From: an uncultured Eubacterium sp.
Lineage (GTDB): Bacteria; Bacillota; Clostridia; Peptostreptococcales; Anaerovoracaceae
NCBI GenBank assembly: GCA_902495595.1
Contig: CABUXV010000008.1
Span: 10,459 to 74,458 of the forward strand
Reading direction: 5' to 3'
Length of the DNA: 64,000 bases
Shown: positions 16,661 through 25,503 of the stretch, piece by piece
How the letters are laid out: each line of letters begins with the position of its first letter
Numbering within the stretch: position 1 is the first letter of the stretch
Made by a program: the position numbers and the translations under genes
Notes under the pieces: generated by a model
What the model saw: only the letters and a program-made list of their open reading frames with translations
Database searches by the model: none
What the model was told of the DNA's origin: nothing

Positions 16661-17859
16661 AACCTGTAAGAGTTTCACAGCTTAATAATTACATAAAGAG
16701 AATACTTCAGACAGACCCTATACTTGGCAATGTTTCTGTTATAGGAGAAGTCTCCAATTTGAAATTTCATTCCTCAGGACATGTTTATTTTTCTTTAAAG
16801 GAAGAAAACAGCAAAATAAATTGTTTTCTTGCATCAGGGAACTTAAACACAATCACCTGTGATTTAAAAGAAGGAATGGAGATAACTGCAAGCGGATACA
16901 TATACCTCTATGAACGAGGCGGCAGTTATTCTCTTAATATACGCGGCATAGAAGCTGCCGGTCAGGGAGAACTTGCGGCAGATTTCGCAAAACTGAAAGC
17001 AAAACTGGAATCACAGGGATATTTTGATAAAGACCATAAAAAAAACATTCCGGCTTTTCCTCATAAAATTGCCATAGTCACATCGGAAACAGGCGCAGCC
17101 GTAAGAGATATGCTGAAAATAATCAGAAAGAAAAACGATTATACAGATATATTTATATATCCTGTATTGGTTCAGGGACCTCATGCAGGAGCAGAGATTT
17201 CCCAAGCTATAGATGATATTAATGAAAATTTTAAGGATATAGATATTATAATTACAGGTCGGGGAGGCGGGTCCATGGAAGAACTGTGGGCATTTAACGA
17301 GGAAATTGTAGCAGTGAGTATTTACAATTCCAGAATACCTGTAATTTCGGCAGTCGGTCATGAAACGGATTTTACCATAGCGGATTTTGTAGCTGATTTA
17401 AGGGCGGAAACTCCTACAGCTGCGGCGGAAATGGCTGTCCCCGATACAAATATCATAAGAGAAAATCTCGAATATCATAAAAACGAAATGAAGAGAAATC
17501 TTCGCATGATAACAGAAAACAAAAGAAAAAGCCTTGAAATGATAAATATCCATGGATTCTTGAGAGATATACAGGCAAGACTTGTGCTGGATCAGCTTAA
17601 AGTAGATAATATTTTAAAAGATATTAAAAGCTGTCTGGACGGCAAAATTAAATTATATGAAAATCAGCTTGAAGTTTTCAGAGAAGTTTTGGAATCATCA
17701 AATCCAAAATCCATATTAAAAAAAGGATATTCAGTAGTAACTGATGAAAAAGGGTTAATAATAAAAGATATGACAGGTTTAGAAAAAAATCAGATTATAA
17801 ATATAGAGGGAGCGGAAGGCAAAGCTTCTGCCCGCATAATAAATACAGAAAAGAGGTAA
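16651..17859 (+). CDS. xseA: Exodeoxyribonuclease VII large subunit
   Basis: Catalytic subunit of the ATP-independent single-strand exonuclease used in DNA repair. The 402 residues comprise an N-terminal OB-fold (VSVIGEVSNLKFHSSGHVYFSLK), the catalytic domain with the conserved IDIIITGRGGGSMEELWAFNEE and SAVGHETDFTIADFVADLRAETPTAAA, and a long coiled-coil that binds XseB copies. The C-terminal PKSILKKGYSVV element is present. It starts inside the TsaD-like gene and ends 5 bp before xseB. Confidence 0.97.
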   Translation: MGLKPVRVSQLNNYIKRILQTDPILGNVSVIGEVSNLKFHSSGHVYFSLKEENSKINCFLASGNLNTITCDLKEGMEITASGYIYLYERGGSYSLNIRGIEAAGQGELAADFAKLKAKLESQGYFDKDHKKNIPAFPHKIAIVTSETGAAVRDMLKIIRKKNDYTDIFIYPVLVQGPHAGAEISQAIDDINENFKDIDIIITGRGGGSMEELWAFNEEIVAVSIYNSRIPVISAVGHETDFTIADFVADLRAETPTAAAEMAVPDTNIIRENLEYHKNEMKRNLRMITENKRKSLEMINIHGFLRDIQARLVLDQLKVDNILKDIKSCLDGKIKLYENQLEVFREVLESSNPKSILKKGYSVVTDEKGLIIKDMTGLEKNQIINIEGAEGKASARIINTEKR

Positions 17860-17864
17860 TATTT

Positions 17865-18053
17865 ATGGCAGATAAAAATAAAAATTTTGAAAGTTCTTTA
17901 AAAAAACTTGAGGATATTTCCGCTAAACTGAAACTGGACAATATTTCCCTGGAAGAAGCCATAAAAAGTTATGAAGAAGGTATAAAGTACTATAAAGAAT
18001 GCAGCGATATACTGGAAAACGCAAATCAGAAAATCGAAACTTTAACAAAATAA
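17865..18053 (+). CDS. xseB: Exodeoxyribonuclease VII small subunit
   Basis: A 62-residue helical hairpin that assembles along the XseA coiled-coil. FESSLKKLEDISAKLKLDNISLEEAIKSYEEG is the family signature: an antiparallel pair of helices around the D-N-(I/L)-S-L-E-E turn. It has normal length and sits immediately after xseA with an AAAGAGG site, so the enzyme is complete here. Confidence 0.95.
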   Translation: MADKNKNFESSLKKLEDISAKLKLDNISLEEAIKSYEEGIKYYKECSDILENANQKIETLTK

Positions 18054-18071
18054 ATTATGGAGGTGTCTTTT

Positions 18072-18968
18072 ATGAGGGATTACAAATTTGAAGACTATAA
18101 AAACTTAATTGAAGAACATTTAATGGACTTTATTCCGGATGTAGACCATAAAAGCATCACTCTTTATGAATCTATGAAGTACAGCCTGTCTTCCGGCGGA
18201 AAAAGAATAAGACCTGCGTTGCTTTTGGCTGTATGTGATTTCTGCGGAGGAAAGATAGAAGAGGCTCTTCCTTATGCATGCGCTATTGAATACATTCATA
18301 CTTATTCTCTGATACACGATGATTTGCCGTGCATGGATAACGATGATCTTAGAAGAGGAAATCCTACAAATCATAAAGTTTACGGAGAAGCTATGGCCAC
18401 TCTTGCCGGGGACGGACTGCAGTCTGCGGCATTTGAGGCAATGAACAGAGATATGCTTCTTTATTTTGATGAACCTGAACTTTTAAACAACAGAATACGG
18501 GCATCATATGAAATCATAAGAGGTTCGGGCTGCAGAGGTATTGTAGCCGGACAAGTGGCAGACATGGAAGCCGAGGATAAAAGCTGTTCAAAAGAAATGC
18601 TTGATTACATTCATTTAACAAAAACAGCCGCCCTAATAGTTGCCGCTGTAAGAGCAGGCGCAAGGCTTGGAAGCTGTGATGAAGATATGCTCACTCAGCT
18701 GACAACATATGCAGAAAATTTGGGACTGGCTTTTCAGATAAGAGATGATATCCTCGATGTTGAAGGACACGAAGAAGAAATGGGGAAAAAAGCCGGTATG
18801 GATTCGGCAAATAAAAAAGCTACTTATCCTGCATTTTACGGAATAGAAGCTTCCAAGGAACGCCTTAACAAACTTACCGATACGGCAGTTAATGCCCTGG
18901 CTCAATATTATGATAATGCGGAAGTTCTAACAAAATTAGCAAAAGAATTGGCAATAAGAGGTAAATAA
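18072..18968 (+). CDS. ispA: Farnesyl/geranyl diphosphate synthase (polyprenyl synthetase)
   Basis: Condenses isopentenyl diphosphate with allylic diphosphates to give C10-C20 prenyl chains for quinone, undecaprenyl and related lipids. The first aspartate-rich motif reads HDDLPCMDNDDLRRG with SLI in front, and the second reads FQIRDDILDVEG; GGKRIRPAL binds the diphosphate. From the ATG at 18072 it has 298 residues. The in-frame ATG at 18057 precedes the GGAGGTG ribosome site, so the later start is right. It is two bases upstream of dxs, which supplies the precursor pathway. Confidence 0.95.
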   Translation: MRDYKFEDYKNLIEEHLMDFIPDVDHKSITLYESMKYSLSSGGKRIRPALLLAVCDFCGGKIEEALPYACAIEYIHTYSLIHDDLPCMDNDDLRRGNPTNHKVYGEAMATLAGDGLQSAAFEAMNRDMLLYFDEPELLNNRIRASYEIIRGSGCRGIVAGQVADMEAEDKSCSKEMLDYIHLTKTAALIVAAVRAGARLGSCDEDMLTQLTTYAENLGLAFQIRDDILDVEGHEEEMGKKAGMDSANKKATYPAFYGIEASKERLNKLTDTAVNALAQYYDNAEVLTKLAKELAIRGK

Positions 18969-18970
18969 TA

Positions 18971-20827
18971 ATGAATAAATATCTGGAAAAACATGATTTT
19001 CCTCATGATTTAAAGTATATGGACTACGACGATTTGGAGCTTCTGACCTATGAAATCCGTGATTTTCTCATTGAAGAAGTGTCAAAGACAGGAGGTCACC
19101 TTTCATCTAATTTGGGTGTAGTAGAGCTGTCAATAGCCTTGCACAAATCCTTTGATACACCTGAGGACAAGCTTATATGGGATGTAGGTCATCAGACTTA
19201 TGTACATAAAATTCTTACAGGAAGAGCTGATAAATTCGATACTCTCAGACAGCTTGGCGGTATGAGCGGATTTCCCAAAACCAATGAAAGCGAATACGAT
19301 TTATTCGATACAGGTCACAGCAGTACATCACTTTCCCTGGGGCTGGGACTTGCTTCTGCAAGAGAATTATCGGGAGAAGATTACAATGTGGTTTCAGTGA
19401 TAGGAGACGGAGCTCTTACAGGAGGACTTGCTTTTGAAGCCCTTAATAATGCAGGTAATTCAGAATCCAAAATGATAGTTGTTCTCAACGATAACGGTAT
19501 GTCCATATCTCCTAATACAGGAGGTGTTTCCAAATATTTAAGCAAGCTTAGAAGCTCACGAAAATACATATCGATGAAAGAACAGATAAAGAAAAACGTA
19601 TCCAAGGTGCCGTTCATAGGAGAAGGAATGGTGGCAGGAATGCAGCATGCCAAGGATTCCATTAAATACGCTGTTATAGACGGAATACTTTTTGAAGCTT
19701 TGGGTTTTAAATATTTCGGTCCCGTAGACGGTCATGATATAAAGGAAATGTGCGATACTTTTGAACTTGCAAAAGCGGCGGAAGGACCGGTGCTGGTACA
19801 TGTCATAACGCAAAAAGGGAAGGGATACAGCAAGGCGGAAATGAATCCCAATGTATTCCACGGCATAGGACCCTTTGATATGGATACGGGACAGATTCTT
19901 AAGAAATCATCAAAACCGTCTTATTCTAATATTATGGGAAACAAGCTTATAGAGCTGGCAAAATCAAATGATAAGATAACCGTTATAAGCGCAGCTATGC
20001 TTGAAGGTACAGGACTTGAACGATTCAGCCATGAATTTCCAAAGAGGGCTTTTGATGTAGGTATAGCGGAGGGACATGCAGTTACATTTGCAGCAGGTAT
20101 GGCAAAAGCCGGCTTAAAGCCTTTTGTTGCCATATATTCTACTTTTCTTCAAAGAGCTTATGACCAAATAATAGAAGATGTATGTCTGCAGAATCTTCCC
20201 GTAGTATTCTGTATAGACCGGGCAGGAATTGTGGGAGCAGATGGAGAAACTCATCACGGTGTATTCGATTTAAGCTATCTTAAGCATATACCAAACCTCA
20301 CCATAATGTCTCCAAAGAGCGGAGAAGAACTGGAAAAAATGATAGATATGGCAGCAAATATGAAAAGTCCATGCGCCATAAGATATCCAAGAGGAACAGC
20401 ATCAGAGCTTGAAATAAAGAGTGAGATTGAAATAGGCAAATCAGAAAGAATCAGGCAGGGAGAAGATTTGGACATATGGGCTTTCGGAGCTATGACCAAG
20501 ACAGCTTTAGAAACTGCGGATATACTTGAAAAAAAAGGAGTAAAGTCCGGAGTTTCCAACATGAGATTTTTAAAACCTATGGATATAGCAGGGGTTAAAG
20601 ATTCAGCAAAGAATCATGCTCTTATCGTTACCCTTGAAGATAATGTAATCTGCGGCGGAGCCGGAGAGGAGATAAATAATATTTTAAAAAATGATGATGT
20701 CAGCGTCATAAATATAGGATGGCCGGATAAATTTATAGAGCATGGTTCCTGCGAGGAACTTTATGAAAAATACAATATGAATGCAGAAGCTCTTGCAGAA
20801 AGGATATTAAGAGAACTTGAAAGATAG
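18971..20827 (+). CDS. dxs: 1-deoxy-D-xylulose-5-phosphate synthase
   Basis: Thiamine-diphosphate enzyme that joins pyruvate and glyceraldehyde 3-phosphate, the first step of the MEP isoprenoid pathway. GHLSSNLGVVELSIALH and WDVGHQTYVHKILTGR open the protein; the TPP/Mg motif GDGALTGG is at residues 145-152, followed by the paired NDNGMSISPN. The transketolase-like middle has GIAEGHAVTFAAGMA, and the C-terminal domain LEDNVICGGAGEEI. At 618 residues it is full length. It overlaps tlyA by 11 bp in the same order as in B. subtilis. Confidence 0.97.
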   Translation: MNKYLEKHDFPHDLKYMDYDDLELLTYEIRDFLIEEVSKTGGHLSSNLGVVELSIALHKSFDTPEDKLIWDVGHQTYVHKILTGRADKFDTLRQLGGMSGFPKTNESEYDLFDTGHSSTSLSLGLGLASARELSGEDYNVVSVIGDGALTGGLAFEALNNAGNSESKMIVVLNDNGMSISPNTGGVSKYLSKLRSSRKYISMKEQIKKNVSKVPFIGEGMVAGMQHAKDSIKYAVIDGILFEALGFKYFGPVDGHDIKEMCDTFELAKAAEGPVLVHVITQKGKGYSKAEMNPNVFHGIGPFDMDTGQILKKSSKPSYSNIMGNKLIELAKSNDKITVISAAMLEGTGLERFSHEFPKRAFDVGIAEGHAVTFAAGMAKAGLKPFVAIYSTFLQRAYDQIIEDVCLQNLPVVFCIDRAGIVGADGETHHGVFDLSYLKHIPNLTIMSPKSGEELEKMIDMAANMKSPCAIRYPRGTASELEIKSEIEIGKSERIRQGEDLDIWAFGAMTKTALETADILEKKGVKSGVSNMRFLKPMDIAGVKDSAKNHALIVTLEDNVICGGAGEEINNILKNDDVSVINIGWPDKFIEHGSCEELYEKYNMNAEALAERILRELER

Positions 20828-21608
20828 ACTGGATATAATACTAACAAAAAAGAACATGTTCACATCAAGAGAAAAAGCAAAATCCTCTATTATGGCAGGA
20901 CTCATATACGTTGACGGCCAGCGAATAGACAAACCGGGAACACCGGTTGATTTTGATTCTGAGATAACTGTAAAAGAAGATCTGTGTCCTTATGTAAGCA
21001 GAGGCGGTCTTAAGCTCGAAAAGGCTTTAAAACTTTTTGATTTTTCGCTGAAGGATTCAGTAGCTGTAGACATAGGCGCTTCTACGGGAGGATTTACCGA
21101 TTGTATGCTTCAAAAGGGAGCTAAAAAAGTATATGCCATAGATGTAGGATACGGTCAGCTTGACTGGAAACTTAGAAATGATGACAGAGTAGTGAATATG
21201 GAGAAAGTCAATGTCAGGTACCTTGACCCGGAATCAATAGACGAAAAAGCGGATTTTATCAGTATAGATGTATCATTTATTTCTCTTAATCTCGTTTTTC
21301 CTGTTGCTTCAAAACTTCTGTCAGAAGAGGGAAGTCTGGTATGTCTTGTTAAACCTCAGTTTGAAGCAGGAAGAAATCAAGTAGGAAAAAAAGGTATCGT
21401 AAGAGATTCGAAAGTTCACAGAGAAGTCATAGAAAAAGTGATAAAATATGGAGAAAACAACGGACTTTACAGTCATGGTCTTACATATTCTCCTGTAACA
21501 GGAACAAAAGGAAATATAGAATACCTGCTGTTTATGAAAAAAGAACCTTCATGTGAGGTTTTAAATCCGGAGGAAACGGTTCAGAGCTCCCACGAAGAGC
21601 TCAAGTGA
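20817..21608 (+). CDS. tlyA: TlyA family rRNA 2'-O-methyltransferase / S4-domain protein
   Basis: S4 RNA-binding domain (residues 1-65: RLDIILTKKNMFTSREKAKSSIMAG and the GG turn YVSRGGLKLEKAL) joined to an FtsJ-like methyltransferase domain with AVDIGASTGGFTDCMLQKGA, the aspartate of YAIDVGYGQL, and SIDVSFISL. Mycobacterial TlyA methylates 16S and 23S rRNA 2'-OH groups; in Firmicutes (YqxC) the activity is assumed. The start is TTG at 20817, inside dxs. B. subtilis continues with argR and recN; here an aminotransferase follows instead. Confidence 0.9.
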   Translation: MKDRLDIILTKKNMFTSREKAKSSIMAGLIYVDGQRIDKPGTPVDFDSEITVKEDLCPYVSRGGLKLEKALKLFDFSLKDSVAVDIGASTGGFTDCMLQKGAKKVYAIDVGYGQLDWKLRNDDRVVNMEKVNVRYLDPESIDEKADFISIDVSFISLNLVFPVASKLLSEEGSLVCLVKPQFEAGRNQVGKKGIVRDSKVHREVIEKVIKYGENNGLYSHGLTYSPVTGTKGNIEYLLFMKKEPSCEVLNPEETVQSSHEELK

Positions 21609-21633
21609 TTATGGATAAAAAGGAGATTGGAAA

Positions 21634-22824
21634 ATGAAATTATCAAAGAGAGTGGATGAAATGCAGCATTCTCCCATAAGGAGATTTAATCAATACGCTA
21701 TAGAGGCAGAAAGAAACGGTAAAAAAGTATACCGTTTAAATATAGGTCAGCCCGACGTGGAAACACCGGCATGTTTCATAGACGCCATAAAAAATTTCGA
21801 TAAGAAAATCATAGCATATTCGGAGTCGGGCGGCGAAACTGATTTGCTGGATGCAATCTGCGGATATTTTGCAAGATATGACATCCGGTTTGAAAGAAAT
21901 GATATCATAATAACCAACGGAGGTTCGGAAGCTTTAAATATGGTCTTCACTTCTATATTAGACCCGGGAGACGATGTTATAATTGCTGAACCTTTTTATA
22001 CAAATTATCATACGTTTATTACAGGAGCAGTAGGAAATGTAGTTCCCATAACTACAAAGGCTGAAGACGGCTACAATTTTGCAGACAGAACGCTCATCGA
22101 AAACGCAATAACTTCTGATACGAAAGCCATATGCTGTATAAGCCCGGGAAATCCTACAGGACGTGTGTTAAGTCTTGATGATATGAAACTCATAGGCGAA
22201 ATTGCTAAAAAATATGACCTTTGGATTATAGCGGACGAAGTTTACAGGGAATTCGTATATGATAATAAACAGATATCTTCTTTCGGTATGATAAAAGAGC
22301 TGGAAGAAAGAGTTATAATTGTGGATTCAGTTTCAAAAAGATTTTCAGCGTGCGGAGCAAGAATAGGATTTGCAGCAAGCAAAAATAAAGAACTCATGGA
22401 CGGGCTCATGAAAATTTCCCAGGGAAGATTATGTGTATCAACTTTGGATCAGATAGGCGCAGCAGCTTTGTATTCATTAAGTGAAACGTATTATAGCGAT
22501 ATTAAAGAGGAATACGAATCAAGACGTGATGCGGCATATGAAGAATTAATGAAGATACCTGATGTAATATGCCAAAAACCGGGCGGAGCATTTTATATGA
22601 TGGCAAAACTTCCTGTAGATAATGTGGAGGATTTTCTAATCTTTTTGCTTACGGAATTTGAGGATAACGGCGAAACCGTTATGTTTGCTCCGGCAGAAGG
22701 ATTTTACGGAACAAAAGGCCTTGGAAAAGACGAAATGAGAATTGCGTATGTATTAAACAGAAATGATATGAAACGGGGAGTTGAACTGATAAAGCTAGGT
22801 ATAGAAAAATATAACAACAGATAA
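21634..22824 (+). CDS. Class I/II PLP-dependent aminotransferase (aspartate aminotransferase-like)
   Basis: Fold-type I aminotransferase of 396 residues. Visible are the glycine-rich NIGQPDVETP start, TNGGSEAL (PLP phosphate region), NPTG at 173-176, DEVYREFVY with Asp201 and Tyr204 contacting PLP, the Schiff-base lysine Lys235 in DSVSKRFSACGARIGF, and the substrate-binding Arg near the C-terminus (DEMRIAYVLNR). The closest known families are AspC-like transaminases; the amino acid used cannot be fixed from sequence. A GGAG site precedes the ATG. It is 26 bp after tlyA and 42 bp before mutS. Confidence 0.88.
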   Translation: MKLSKRVDEMQHSPIRRFNQYAIEAERNGKKVYRLNIGQPDVETPACFIDAIKNFDKKIIAYSESGGETDLLDAICGYFARYDIRFERNDIIITNGGSEALNMVFTSILDPGDDVIIAEPFYTNYHTFITGAVGNVVPITTKAEDGYNFADRTLIENAITSDTKAICCISPGNPTGRVLSLDDMKLIGEIAKKYDLWIIADEVYREFVYDNKQISSFGMIKELEERVIIVDSVSKRFSACGARIGFAASKNKELMDGLMKISQGRLCVSTLDQIGAAALYSLSETYYSDIKEEYESRRDAAYEELMKIPDVICQKPGGAFYMMAKLPVDNVEDFLIFLLTEFEDNGETVMFAPAEGFYGTKGLGKDEMRIAYVLNRNDMKRGVELIKLGIEKYNNR

Positions 22825-22866
22825 ATCTATTTACAGAAGAACCATATACAGAAAGGAAAACATTTG

Positions 22867-25503
22867 ATGGCGGAAAAAAAACTTTCACCTATGATGCAGC
22901 AATACATGGAAATTAAAGAAAATTACCGGGACTGTATTTTATTTTTCAGACTCGGAGATTTTTACGAAATGTTTTTTGAAGATGCCAAAACTGCTTCCAG
23001 AGAGCTGGAACTTACTTTAACGGGTAAAAACTGCGGTATGGAGGAAAGAGCGCCTATGTGCGGCGTTCCTTTTCACTCTGCCGATACATATATTTCACGG
23101 CTTGTGGAATCAGGATACAAGGTAGCTATATGCGAACAAACCGAAGACCCACAGTCAGCAAAAGGAATCGTTAAAAGAGAAGTAATAAAAATAGTTACTC
23201 CGGGGACGGTTTTAAGCAGCAATATGCTTAAAGAAAAAGAGAATAACTATATTGCGTCAATATATATTGATGAGGTTTCCACAGGTCTTGCCTACTGCGA
23301 TGTTTCTACAGGAGAGATAAATCTTACATCTTTTAAGGGAACAGCACAAAGGGATAATCTTGTAAATGAAATCGTTAAGATAAACGCAAGAGAAATTCTT
23401 CTGAGCAAAGATACTGATAACATAATAGATACGGAAGACATGAAGCCTGTTACAGAGGCTTATTTTAATATTTTAGAAGATGAATACTACAGAACCGACG
23501 CACTCAGAGAAACCATAAAGAAACAATTTAAGGTTACGGCGCTTTTAGGAATCGGTGTGGAAGAAGATTCTTCGGAAGAAATGTCACTGGGCGCACTGCT
23601 TTTATATCTTCTGGAAACACAAAAAAGCAGTCTGGGACATATCGCTACTTTAAATACATATTCCATGGGCGAACATATGTCTTTAGATAAATCCACGATA
23701 AAAAACCTTGAACTTACAGAAACTTTATTTGAAAAAAAACTTCAGGGTTCACTTCTGGGAATACTGGATAAGACTCATACGGCTATGGGCTCGAGAAAAC
23801 TCAAGCAGTGGATAAAAGAACCGCTGAACAATGTCGAGCAGATAAATATGCGTCTTGATTCCGTAGAATTTCTTGCAGACAATATAATTACAAGGAACAA
23901 TATCAAGGAACACCTTAAAAGGGTTTACGACTTTGAGCGTCTTACAGGACGCATTGCATGCGGCAATGCCAATGGAAAGGATTTAATCGCGCTTAAAAAT
24001 TCCTGCTTTGTCATACCTGATATAAAAGAAGAGCTTTCAGGATGCGGATGCGTACTTTTGGAATCACTCGATGATAAAATCGACGCTCTTAAAGATGTAT
24101 ACGACCTCATTGAAAGAAGTATAGAGGATGATCCGCCTTTTGCAATAAAAGAAGGACATCTTATAAAAGAAGGCTATTCGCAGGAGCTTGATGATTTAAA
24201 GAATTCAATTAAAGATGCTCAAAACTGGATAGCAGGTCTTGAAAACAGTGAACGGCAGAGAACCGGCATAAAAAATTTAAAGGTAGGATTCAATAAGGTT
24301 TTCGGGTATTATCTCGAAGTTACAAAATCTTATTTTGACTTGATTCCCGACAACTATATCAGAAAACAAACCTTGGCAAACTGCGAACGTTTTATAACTC
24401 CCGAATTAAAGGAAACCGAACGTACAGTTCTGAATGCAGAAGCAAAGATAAACCAAACAGAGTACGAACTTTTTTCACAGGTAAGACAGCTTCTACAAAA
24501 TTATATAAATCAGATACAGGAAACATCTAAATCCATTGCAGCCCTTGATGTACTTACAGCCTTTGCAGAAGTAAGCGAAAAAAACAACTATGTCAAACCA
24601 AAAGTTGACAGCAGCGACAATCTTCTCATCGAAAAAGGCCGCCATCCTGTAATAGAACAGACTATAAAAGATGGTATTTTTGTAAGCAACGATACTTATC
24701 TTAATAAAAACGATCAGAGCCTGCTTCTTATAACAGGACCCAATATGTCGGGAAAATCAACTTATATGAGGCAGACTGCTCTGATAGTCCTCATGGCTCA
24801 GGCAGGATGTTTCGTTCCTTGTGACAAAGCTTTAATAGGCGTATGCGACCGTATTTTCACACGTATCGGAGCATCGGACAATCTGGCTCAGGGACAGAGC
24901 ACGTTTTTCGTCGAGATGAGTGAACTTTCCTATATACTCAACACAGCCACCGACAGGAGCCTTGTGATACTTGACGAAATAGGAAGGGGGACCAGTACAT
25001 ATGACGGTCTTTCCATAGCTTGGGCTGCCGCAGAATATCTTTGTAAAAAATCAAAAAAAATAAGAACACTGTTTGCAACACATTACCATGAAATGACGGA
25101 GCTGGAAGATACTGCAGAAGGCGTAAAAAATTTAAATGTTGATGTGGCAGAAGAAAACGGCAATGTAGTCTTCCTTCATAAAATAGTCAAAGGCAGCGCA
25201 AGCAGAAGTTACGGAATACACGTAGCAAAACTGGCGGGCGCTCCTAAAGAACTATTAAACAGAGCCGAGGAAAAACTTGCTGATTTGGAAAACGGAAACT
25301 TTGAACAAAAATCAAAGGATTTTTCAAAATCCGATAACTGTAATAAATTAAAATCATGCGAACAAAACGATGACTCACACCAGATATCTTTATTTGAATT
25401 GGCTCCCAGCGCAGTTACCGACAAATTAAGAAAACTGGATCTTATGAATACAACTCCGTCAGAAGCATTAAAAATACTGGAGGAATTGAAAGAATACATA
25501 TGA
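22867..25503 (+). CDS. mutS: DNA mismatch repair protein MutS
   Basis: Recognises mismatches and small loops and starts repair with MutL. The mismatch-reading motif FFRLGDFYEMF (Phe-x-Glu) is near residue 30. Later come the connector and lever domains, the Walker A loop GPNMSGKST at about residues 624-632, DEIGRGTSTYDG (Walker B and signature), and ATHYHE. The C-terminal tail ends with the dimerising helix pattern SEALKILEELKEY. TTG at 22864 is in frame, but ATG at 22867 fits the AAAGGA site better. The stop overlaps the mutL start as ATGA. Confidence 0.97.
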   Translation: MAEKKLSPMMQQYMEIKENYRDCILFFRLGDFYEMFFEDAKTASRELELTLTGKNCGMEERAPMCGVPFHSADTYISRLVESGYKVAICEQTEDPQSAKGIVKREVIKIVTPGTVLSSNMLKEKENNYIASIYIDEVSTGLAYCDVSTGEINLTSFKGTAQRDNLVNEIVKINAREILLSKDTDNIIDTEDMKPVTEAYFNILEDEYYRTDALRETIKKQFKVTALLGIGVEEDSSEEMSLGALLLYLLETQKSSLGHIATLNTYSMGEHMSLDKSTIKNLELTETLFEKKLQGSLLGILDKTHTAMGSRKLKQWIKEPLNNVEQINMRLDSVEFLADNIITRNNIKEHLKRVYDFERLTGRIACGNANGKDLIALKNSCFVIPDIKEELSGCGCVLLESLDDKIDALKDVYDLIERSIEDDPPFAIKEGHLIKEGYSQELDDLKNSIKDAQNWIAGLENSERQRTGIKNLKVGFNKVFGYYLEVTKSYFDLIPDNYIRKQTLANCERFITPELKETERTVLNAEAKINQTEYELFSQVRQLLQNYINQIQETSKSIAALDVLTAFAEVSEKNNYVKPKVDSSDNLLIEKGRHPVIEQTIKDGIFVSNDTYLNKNDQSLLLITGPNMSGKSTYMRQTALIVLMAQAGCFVPCDKALIGVCDRIFTRIGASDNLAQGQSTFFVEMSELSYILNTATDRSLVILDEIGRGTSTYDGLSIAWAAAEYLCKKSKKIRTLFATHYHEMTELEDTAEGVKNLNVDVAEENGNVVFLHKIVKGSASRSYGIHVAKLAGAPKELLNRAEEKLADLENGNFEQKSKDFSKSDNCNKLKSCEQNDDSHQISLFELAPSAVTDKLRKLDLMNTTPSEALKILEELKEYI